DNA from: Butyrivibrio sp. CAG:318
GTDB taxonomy: Bacteria > Bacillota > Clostridia > Lachnospirales > Lachnospiraceae
Direction: 5' to 3'
DNA length: 11,515 nt
Assembly: GCA_000431815.1 (NCBI GenBank)
Contig: FR889246.1
Location: 1-11,515, forward strand
Shown: piece after piece, positions 1 through 5,846 of the stretch
Numbering within the stretch: position 1 is the first letter of the stretch
Layout of the letters: each line of letters starts with the position of its first letter
Made by a program: the position numbers and the translations under genes
The notes under the pieces: model-generated
The model's database searches: none
Told to the model about the DNA's origin: nothing
Seen by the model: only the letters and a program-made list of their open reading frames with translations

Positions 1-3000
1 GATAATATTCAAATCCATAAATTTCAACCTTAGACTCCATTGGAATAAACGGTACTCGTACACTTAAGTCCGATATTTCTTTACCGGCATACTCTTTTTG
101 AAATGCTGCCGATATATACTGCATTATATCTTCATTAGTCAATGCATTACTTCTGCCAAGATACACCGGAAGGGCCTCCAGACTTCTGACTTTCTTACCT
201 TTCACCTTATACTCTACAAGTGCATACCCTGCGCTAGATATAGACCCATACCCTCCATATTTCGTCACATCTTCCATCTTGGCAATAGACGTTTTTATTG
301 GCATATAAGCATCTGCATTCTTTATATACCGTTTTCCCACTATATTTATATCTGACAATTTGCCATTAGCTTCTTCCGTCTTTACGGTTATTATTACGGA
401 GTTTTTCTTCATTATCCGCAATACATGCTGTTTTGTCTTTCCATTGTCCGCTATCCATGCTTCTTCTCCGTTGCGGATTACGTTGTAGTCAAATATTTTA
501 TCCATGTTGTATCTGTAGAAATCATTTTTAGGATTTTTCCTTGCATCCTTTATGAAATTCATAGGATTATTCGTGAATTTCGTGTAATATGTATTTCCTA
601 CAACTATGTTAAGGTATGCATCCTTGGCATGGTGAGTGTCATTAAGTGCCCTGACCTTATTTATATCGAATTTCTTTCTGAAATCGCTGACAATACCTGC
701 CTTAACAAATACAATCTGAGTATTCGGAAAAGCCTGTTTCAATACCTGTGTTATTGCCTTGGTTCCCTGTCTTGTCTCCACTAACTGTCTGCTGATAAAA
801 GCAGCTTTTTCTTCGTCCGTAAATTCTTCTGTGCGAATTAATCTGCTATATTTTTCCTTTGAAATAAAATTTTTTTCACGTAATGTTTTCCAGAATTCAT
901 TCATATTCTTCCGGATATTACTTTCCAACGGATAGTTATCGCTCTTGTGGTTATTAATCTGTTTTTTGACTAACACCAGGTTATTTTCCAGACTGTCATC
1001 CTTTATAAAATGTCTCGGATATATATGGTCGATATCATAAAGATTATTATTGAACAAATCATTCAATTCTATTTTCTCGCCGCTATACATACATTTGCCT
1101 TGCTGCATATAATAAAGGTACAATTTTTTTATTCTGAAATCAGCTTCTGTTTTTCCTTCGATTTCTCTGATTTTCAATTCGGCCCATGTCTTATTTTCCC
1201 GTTTAAGTGCCGAATACAGGTCAAGTAATTTTTTCTTTCTTGATGCTTTTCTGTCATTTTCCTTTCCGTGTTCTCTTGGCATTTCAACAAAGACCCTGTC
1301 CGGTTCTTTATTGGTAAGTTCACAGGCCTCCCTCAGCATTTTGATTGTCTGCCATACCATTCTTTTTACCGGAGCTGATAAATACTTGTTATCAAGGTCA
1401 TCTATTGTCCATTCGGTAAGTGGTTTTTCCACATTACTTGCCAATGCATCCAATTCCTTTTTGAATCCATACTGCTCTGATAACAATTCCATCAAGTTAT
1501 GATTTGTCTCCCAAAGTGCCTGTATGAGCGAACAGTCTCCGCACTCGCATGAGCCCTGAAGTTCAAGGAATGTCTTAGATAAATTTCCCCAGCCATTGAA
1601 TTTAAAACCAAGTATACGTTTTATCTGATCTCTGGACAGAACTGTACCATATTTACTTTCTATCTCGTCTTTTAAAAATTTCTTATCGTTACCGTATACA
1701 GTACCCCAAAATATGATTTCCTCTGCCATTGCCTGATTGGCATCTGTGAAAAGCTCATCTCCCAACACTCCACGGAATTTACCTACGGATGTTAATGAAG
1801 CATTAAAACCACCGTCAATACCCTCAATCACAACATCTTCTTTTGACGCTATGATTGATTTATTATATAAATACTTTATAAGTTGATTTAATGTAACTCT
1901 TTTTCCTGTTTTGAAAAGTTCTTCATATATGCCCTGCTTAACCTGTACTGATGGTTTCTTACCATCAATCCTAAGATTATTAAGTTCATTTAACACCATA
2001 AATTTCTCGTATAAAAATGATTGTTTCGGCAGCGTGCGTTCACCGGAAAGATATGTACAATGCCTTACCATCCTATTGATAAATTCTTTTGCGGCGCTCT
2101 GTGTATCTATTTTCTGTTCAAAATTCCACGGATAAACCTTGCCATTTTCTTCTCCCGGTCTTCTTTTGGCCCATACATTTTCGCCTTGTGCGCCTATCGG
2201 TCCTACATAATACGGTATATGGAATCTGAACAGTTCAACTATCCTTTCAGAAACCGTCAGTCCTGACTCATCCTTGTCAAGTAGAAACGGAAGGTATTTC
2301 TCCGCATTTGTCAGGATGGCTTTTAATTCCGACACATGTAATTGATTTGGGATAACACCATTGGAAGCCGTCAACTGTTTTGGCATAAAAGTCTCACTAT
2401 CAATTTCAGACAATATAGTCTTTATTTCTTCATCATCTTCCGGAAATTTTTTTAACACAGCCTTTACATTTTTATAAAAGTCTTCCCGGGTTCTTCCGTC
2501 TCCGCCATTTCTGCGTATTTTCTTACTATGCGCATTAACACTGCCAACATACGCACTGTAATTTCCGGCTTTCATAACTCTGAACATTTCATCATATGCC
2601 TTCATATCATATTTCTTCAAGACATGCTGGAGCATATCCAGATCTTTTTTATGCTGTTTGTAAAGATCAACTCTTGCCTCAGAAAGGTACTTATGGCCCT
2701 TTATTATGCCTGCCAGCATTCCGATATCATGTATCTCTTTTATAGTCTCCAATAGTTCAAAGTATTCATCGCCTAACAGTTCCAGTGCCTCACCCTCCTT
2801 TTCTTCATAGTTAGAGTCCCTGAAACATATGCTGAATTTCTTATTTTCTTCGTCTATTACTTCATTGCCGTAAATATTTATAAGCACTCCTCTCAGACCG
2901 CATACAAGATTTAATATCTCATATGCCGGCTTATCTTTTTTGGTAATTCCAAGATATTCACATACATTTCCCAGATGTTTGCTTCTGGAAACACCATTTT

Positions 3001-3616
3001 CTCCAATTATATCAATAAATTTCTTAACATTTATATTCTCAGGAAACTCTATTGAATACATCATAGCCGTTTCGACCAGTCTCCTGTATGCTTCGTCTGC
3101 ACTAGATGTTATTTTATCTGCGTCCAGGGATTCATTCAAAAAATTGCCTCTATGCTTAAACATGTTTGCTATTGCCAAATATACCAATCTGACATCATAG
3201 CTGTCCTTCACCGGATGCAATAATTCATTACGCAGATGGAAAATTGTAGGGTAATCTTTGAAATAATCTTTATCTGTATATCCCGTATCTGTAAATAGTG
3301 TATATTTCTGTTCACTATCCCTGTCTTCTAAATGATATTTTGATTCGTCGAGTCTGGCAAAAAAGCCCTCATCGACCTTATTTATTTCATCAGCAAACAA
3401 TTCCCGCAAAACTCCCTGCCTTGCAACTTCCCTCTGGCGGCGGTGTCTCGATATACGGTTTGTCCTGCGTTCAGCGGCTGTATTGGCCTTTTTAAATAAT
3501 CTTGAACACCAGAAATCCTTTCCCTTAACCCTGTATAAGTTATACTCTTCATCAGTTACCGCCATTCCTACCGAATTGGTTCCCATATCAATTCCAACAT
3601 ACATCTTTTTGTCCAT
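1..3616 (-). CDS. cas9: CRISPR-associated endonuclease Cas9 (type II-A-like), C-terminus cut by window edge
   Basis: RNA-guided DNA endonuclease that cuts both strands of invading DNA using a crRNA:tracrRNA guide. The frame is open for 1205 codons from the ATG at 3616 to the left edge, and I checked every codon for stops. RuvC-I is at the N-terminus (YVGIDMGTNSVG, D10). An arginine-rich bridge helix (about residues 49-80) and a long REC lobe follow. RuvC-II is VFVEMPRE (E778). The HNH domain has DIDHIYP (H864) with N888 before HKSDN. RuvC-III is HHAKDAY (H996, D999), and a partial PAM-interacting domain contains KYGGYGS. By comparison with SpCas9 roughly 150 residues are missing. The start is set by an AAGGAG box at 3625-3630, 8 nt upstream. 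Oddities are a CECGDC cluster at residues 690-695 and base composition more AT-rich than the neighbours. The subtype rests on SpCas9-like motifs and tracrRNA shape; csn2 is not visible, so II-A is an inference. The nuclease looks active. Confidence 0.97.
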   Translation of the reverse strand, partial: MDKKMYVGIDMGTNSVGMAVTDEEYNLYRVKGKDFWCSRLFKKANTAAERRTNRISRHRRQREVARQGVLRELFADEINKVDEGFFARLDESKYHLEDRDSEQKYTLFTDTGYTDKDYFKDYPTIFHLRNELLHPVKDSYDVRLVYLAIANMFKHRGNFLNESLDADKITSSADEAYRRLVETAMMYSIEFPENINVKKFIDIIGENGVSRSKHLGNVCEYLGITKKDKPAYEILNLVCGLRGVLINIYGNEVIDEENKKFSICFRDSNYEEKEGEALELLGDEYFELLETIKEIHDIGMLAGIIKGHKYLSEARVDLYKQHKKDLDMLQHVLKKYDMKAYDEMFRVMKAGNYSAYVGSVNAHSKKIRRNGGDGRTREDFYKNVKAVLKKFPEDDEEIKTILSEIDSETFMPKQLTASNGVIPNQLHVSELKAILTNAEKYLPFLLDKDESGLTVSERIVELFRFHIPYYVGPIGAQGENVWAKRRPGEENGKVYPWNFEQKIDTQSAAKEFINRMVRHCTYLSGERTLPKQSFLYEKFMVLNELNNLRIDGKKPSVQVKQGIYEELFKTGKRVTLNQLIKYLYNKSIIASKEDVVIEGIDGGFNASLTSVGKFRGVLGDELFTDANQAMAEEIIFWGTVYGNDKKFLKDEIESKYGTVLSRDQIKRILGFKFNGWGNLSKTFLELQGSCECGDCSLIQALWETNHNLMELLSEQYGFKKELDALASNVEKPLTEWTIDDLDNKYLSAPVKRMVWQTIKMLREACELTNKEPDRVFVEMPREHGKENDRKASRKKKLLDLYSALKRENKTWAELKIREIEGKTEADFRIKKLYLYYMQQGKCMYSGEKIELNDLFNNNLYDIDHIYPRHFIKDDSLENNLVLVKKQINNHKSDNYPLESNIRKNMNEFWKTLREKNFISKEKYSRLIRTEEFTDEEKAAFISRQLVETRQGTKAITQVLKQAFPNTQIVFVKAGIVSDFRKKFDINKVRALNDTHHAKDAYLNIVVGNTYYTKFTNNPMNFIKDARKNPKNDFYRYNMDKIFDYNVIRNGEEAWIADNGKTKQHVLRIMKKNSVIITVKTEEANGKLSDINIVGKRYIKNADAYMPIKTSIAKMEDVTKYGGYGSISSAGYALVEYKVKGKKVRSLEALPVYLGRSNALTNEDIMQYISAAFQKEYAGKEISDLSVRVPFIPMESKVEIYGFEYY

Positions 3617-3624
3617 TATTTTTT

Positions 3625-3630
3625 CTCCTT
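3625..3630 (-). promoter_or_regulatory. Ribosome binding site of cas9
   Basis: AAGGAG on the minus strand, 8 nt before the ATG at 3616. It fixes the start that places the RuvC aspartate at residue 10, as in SpCas9, rather than the internal Met5. Confidence 0.8.
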
Positions 3631-3642
3631 AAAAAATTATTC

Positions 3643-3675
3643 TTGCATTTTAACATAGGTCTGTGTTATTATAAT
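3643..3675 (+). promoter_or_regulatory. Candidate tracrRNA promoter
   Basis: TTGCAT at 3643-3648 is followed by 18 bp and then TATTAT at 3667-3672, with a TG extension at 3664-3665. This predicts transcription from about 3679, just where the anti-repeat begins. A perfect TATAAT at 3670-3675 overlaps it and would start at about 3682, but it lacks a well-spaced -35. Confidence 0.5.
3647..3675 (-). promoter_or_regulatory. Candidate cas9 promoter
   Basis: On the minus strand an extended -10 element, TGT-TAAAAT (TAAAAT at 3647-3652, TG at 3654-3655), would start transcription near 3640 and give a leader of about 24 nt. The hexamer 17 bp upstream (3670-3675, ATTATA) is a poor -35, so this promoter depends on the extended -10 or on an activator. 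It overlaps the tracrRNA promoter on the other strand. Confidence 0.4.
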
Positions 3676-3678
3676 AAT

Positions 3679-3768
3679 ACTTACAAGGTGAGTGCAAATA
3701 AGGTTTTAACCGATATTGTTTACGCACATTGGTGCTATTAATAAAAAGGCTTCATAGCCTTTTTATTT
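3679..3768 (+). ncRNA. Predicted tracrRNA of the Cas9 system
   Basis: Small RNA expected to pair with the CRISPR repeat in pre-crRNA, allow RNase III processing and anchor the guide in Cas9. In order, the sequence shows an anti-repeat (about 3679-3699, ending TGCAAAT), then AAGG leading into a nexus with GG at 3702-3703 and CC at 3710-3711. This matches the AAAAUAAGG..(N)..CCG arrangement of the S. pyogenes RNA. A hairpin GCAC-ATTG-GTGC (3724-3735) and a strong terminator (3740-3767) follow. A competing pairing, ACCGAT (3709-3714) with ATTGGT (3728-3733), is also possible. It is transcribed divergently from cas9, starting about 60 bp from the cas9 start codon, and is the only plus-strand gene here. 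Both ends are estimates; a longer form starting upstream is possible. Identification rests on position and architecture, because no repeat is in the window for direct pairing. Confidence 0.83.
3740..3767 (+). terminator. Intrinsic terminator of the tracrRNA
   Basis: A perfect 12-bp stem (3740-3751 with 3756-3767) closes a 4-nt TCAT loop. The 3' arm carries TTTTTATTTT. The A-rich 5' arm and T-rich 3' arm make it potentially functional in both directions. Confidence 0.85.
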
Positions 3769-3903
3769 TGCACAAATTTAAAATCCACCACTCATTCTAA
3801 ATTTCAAGTATTTTTAATATACACTCTCTCGTTAATTCTTTTGTTAAATATGCATATATAATACCATGATTCATGTATTAAATCAAACATTTTTTCACAC
3901 ACA
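3769..3903. other. AT-rich intergenic spacer with no recognisable gene
   Basis: About 135 bp between the tracrRNA terminator and the amt terminator. It is very AT-rich, with no open frame preceded by a ribosome binding site, no repeat array and no convincing hairpin. I see no function beyond spacing. Confidence 0.5.
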
Positions 3904-3938
3904 AAAGAGCCTGTTCCTCTTTCCGGGACAGACTCTTT
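3904..3938 (-). terminator. Terminator after the amt-PII gene
   Basis: Arms 3904-3917 and 3925-3938 pair over 14 positions with one mismatch and one G-U pair around a 7-nt loop. On the minus strand TTTTGTG follows. It starts about 14 bp beyond the amt stop codon. A T-rich stretch also follows on the plus strand, so it may work in both directions and insulate amt from the cas9 locus. Confidence 0.8.
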
Positions 3939-3952
3939 ATTGGTTTTTCTAT

Positions 3953-5683
3953 TTATTTTTCCTCATCCTGCAGTGCGTCGAATCCGTGCTCGCCGGTGCG
4001 GACCTTGACGACATCGCGAACGTCGTAGATGAATATCTTGCCGTCGCCGATGTTGCCGGTGTAAAGAACCTTCTGGACTGTGGTTACAAGAGTGTTGACC
4101 GGAATCTTGGAGATTACGACGTCAATCTTGATTTTCGGCAGGAGGCGTGTCTCGATAGGTGCGCCACGGAAGAATGCCTTGTGGCCTTTCTGGACACCGT
4201 AGCCGAAAACATTGGTTACGGTCATACCGGTTATGCCGATTGATTCAAGAGCATCCTGCAGCTGCGAGAATTTCGACTGGTTCATAATGATTGTCGCCTT
4301 GCTTATGCCGCTGTCGACCGCTTCGTGATGCTCGACCACGACAGCCTCATTGACGGGAACCTTGGCAGATACATCTGTCTCGTCAGCCGGTGCCTCGTCA
4401 TCAAAATCGGACATCTCGGTTACGAGTGCAAAATCAGGATATGCGATGTTGCCATGCTCGCCGATGTCAAGACCTGCGATTTCCTCCTTGGCCGTTACAC
4501 GGATGCCGATGGTTTTCTTGAGGACAAACCATGTAAGGGATGCTGCCGCAAATACAAACGCACCGACTGCAACGATACCGAGAAGCTCTGTACCGAGGAG
4601 TTTTGCACCGCCACCGTAGAAAAGACCGTTTACGGTAGAAAGGCTTGTCACGCCCTCTTTGGCAAAAAGGCCCACGCAGATTGTACCGAATACGCCACAG
4701 CCGAGGTGGACTGAAGTTGCGCCGACAGGGTCATCAATTCCGAGGCGGTCGAAGAAACCGACAAGAAGAACTACAATTACGCCGGCAACGGCTCCGATAA
4801 GGAGTGAAACCGGTATGCTTACATAAGCGCAGCTTGCTGTGATTCCGACGAGACCTGCGAGACAGCCGTTGACTGTCATGCCAAGGTCAGGCTTGCCGAT
4901 AACTATCCATGAAGCTATCGTAGATGTAAGAACAGCCGCTACAGCTGAAGCATTGGTTGTAAAAAGTATGTGCATAACATCGGACGGGTTCTGGAAACTC
5001 ATTGTTGAGCCCGGATTGAAACCGAACCATCCAAGCCACAGAACAAAAAGACCGATAACGGCGAGTGACATATTGTGACCCGGAATTGCACGAGGCTTGC
5101 CGTCCTTGCCGTATTTGCCGATACGAGGTCCAAGGATGAGTGCTCCGGAGAGAGCTGCCCAGCCGCCGACCGAATGGACTACGGTGTCACCTGCGAAATC
5201 CTGGAAACCGAGTCTTGCAAGCCAGCCGCCGCCCCAGATCCAGTGACCGATAATAGGATATATTATAATTGTGAGCACGAACGAGAAAATAATGAATGAA
5301 ACATATTTAATACGTTCTGCTACCGCTCCGGAAACGATGGTTGCTGCTGTTCCGCAGAATACCATCTGGAAAAATACCTTGCCCCAGAACGGAACACTTG
5401 AGGTTAACGTGTTGTCATAAAATGAATTGTCGGATGAGCCAAGAATGAATAACGACTTGGTTCCGATAAACGGGTTATCGCCTCCGAACATAAGGCCCCA
5501 GCCAAGAAGCAGATAACCTATTGATGATACAGCGAACACGATAAAGTTCTTTGATAATATGTTTACCGTGTTTTTGGATCTGGCAAATCCGGCCTCAACT
5601 GCCGCAAAACCAAGATTCATGAAGAATACAAGGATTGCTGCCAGAAATACCCAGAATGTGTCGATGATTGAAAAATCTCCCAT
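3953..5683 (-). CDS. amt: Ammonium channel fused to a C-terminal PII (GlnB/GlnK) domain
   Basis: Membrane channel for ammonium, with its own PII-type regulator attached. The Amt core (about residues 1-395) shows AATIVSGAVAERI at 113-125, the signature DFAGDTVVHSVGGWAALSG with D162 and twin histidine H170, GWFGFNPGS near 218-226, and GATSVHLGCGVFG with the second histidine H326. An acidic linker (about 400-460) leads to a PII domain (about 461-576) with QKGHKAFFRGAP as T-loop and TGNIGDGKIF (542-551) as nucleotide-binding segment, ending in a basic VRTGEHG. The uridylylated tyrosine of proteobacterial PII (Y51) is Phe505. A free GlnK normally plugs Amt trimers when nitrogen is sufficient; here the plug would be tethered. 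The start is the ATG at 5683, with AGGAGG 7 nt upstream; an in-frame ATG at 5719 lies inside the leader hairpin and lacks such a site. It is a single-gene transcript. Confidence 0.96.
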   Translation of the reverse strand: MGDFSIIDTFWVFLAAILVFFMNLGFAAVEAGFARSKNTVNILSKNFIVFAVSSIGYLLLGWGLMFGGDNPFIGTKSLFILGSSDNSFYDNTLTSSVPFWGKVFFQMVFCGTAATIVSGAVAERIKYVSFIIFSFVLTIIIYPIIGHWIWGGGWLARLGFQDFAGDTVVHSVGGWAALSGALILGPRIGKYGKDGKPRAIPGHNMSLAVIGLFVLWLGWFGFNPGSTMSFQNPSDVMHILFTTNASAVAAVLTSTIASWIVIGKPDLGMTVNGCLAGLVGITASCAYVSIPVSLLIGAVAGVIVVLLVGFFDRLGIDDPVGATSVHLGCGVFGTICVGLFAKEGVTSLSTVNGLFYGGGAKLLGTELLGIVAVGAFVFAAASLTWFVLKKTIGIRVTAKEEIAGLDIGEHGNIAYPDFALVTEMSDFDDEAPADETDVSAKVPVNEAVVVEHHEAVDSGISKATIIMNQSKFSQLQDALESIGITGMTVTNVFGYGVQKGHKAFFRGAPIETRLLPKIKIDVVISKIPVNTLVTTVQKVLYTGNIGDGKIFIYDVRDVVKVRTGEHGFDALQDEEK

Positions 5684-5690
5684 TTTTCTT

Positions 5691-5696
5691 CCTCCT
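5691..5696 (-). promoter_or_regulatory. Ribosome binding site of amt, deciding the start
   Basis: Perfect AGGAGG on the minus strand, 7 nt before the ATG at 5683. It excludes the 12-codon longer reading from 5719, which would translate the arm of the leader hairpin. Confidence 0.85.
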
Positions 5697-5710
5697 TTTC
5701 CTAAACAAAA

Positions 5711-5750
5711 AAGAGACAAAGGTGGCCTTTATCAGGCACCTTTGCCTCTT
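5711..5750 (-). terminator. Terminator-like hairpin in the amt leader
   Basis: Arms 5711-5724 and 5737-5750 form a 14-bp stem in minus-strand RNA (the 5716/5745 pair is G-U only in that direction) with a 12-nt top (5725-5736). A run of six T follows on the minus strand. It lies between the amt promoter (5765-5793) and the ribosome binding site (5691-5696). It could be a conditional attenuator for amt, and it could also end read-through from the clpX-S8 operon, for which no other terminator is visible between 5794 and 5846. Confidence 0.75.
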
Positions 5751-5764
5751 CATTTAATGACTAA

Positions 5765-5793
5765 GTTATAGCACGTTAAAAATATAAAGTCAA
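5765..5793 (-). promoter_or_regulatory. Sigma-70-type promoter of amt
   Basis: Minus strand TTGACT (5788-5793), a 17-bp spacer, then TATAAC (5765-5770) with a TG extension immediately upstream. Predicted transcription start is about 5758, giving a leader of about 75 nt that contains the hairpin at 5711-5750. Near-consensus elements suggest high basal initiation, so control after initiation is plausible. Confidence 0.75.
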
Positions 5794-5846
5794 TACCTTG
5801 TTTAAATTTATTTTACAAAAGTCCGGAACAACGTAACATTATTTTA

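Noticed and set aside
98..3495. Many plus-strand open frames of 60-125 codons opposite cas9
   Set aside because: They lie fully antisense to a clear Cas9 frame, lack ribosome binding sites and show no protein motifs; their composition is that of a reversed coding sequence.
3740..3767. Resemblance of the tracrRNA terminator (AAGGCTTCAT) to the nexus of the S. thermophilus CRISPR1 tracrRNA
   Set aside because: Here the motif forms a 12-bp stem with a U-rich 3' arm and stands after another nexus-like element, so it is better read as a terminator with a chance UUCA loop match.
3769..3903. TATAAT-like and TTGAAA-like matches in the spacer
   Set aside because: Hexamers of this kind are expected by chance in such AT-rich DNA; spacing is wrong and no gene follows on the matching strand.
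1..3952. CRISPR array
   Set aside because: I looked for regularly spaced direct repeats on both strands in the cas9 region and intergenic gap and found none. The array must be outside the window.
3866..4714. Plus-strand open frames opposite the amt-PII gene
   Set aside because: They are antisense shadows of the PII domain and acidic linker, and no promoter or ribosome binding site precedes them.
5684..5719. A 12-residue longer Amt starting at the ATG at 5719
   Set aside because: That ATG lies in the arm of the leader hairpin with no ribosome binding site, while AGGAGG precedes the ATG at 5683 and the family N-terminus fits the shorter form.
5711..5758. ANTAR-type antitermination site, T-box or known riboswitch in the amt leader
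   Set aside because: ANTAR targets have two hairpins with hexaloops bearing A1 and G4. Here there is one hairpin whose top (5725-5736) does not fit, and the leader is too short for a T-box or common riboswitch.
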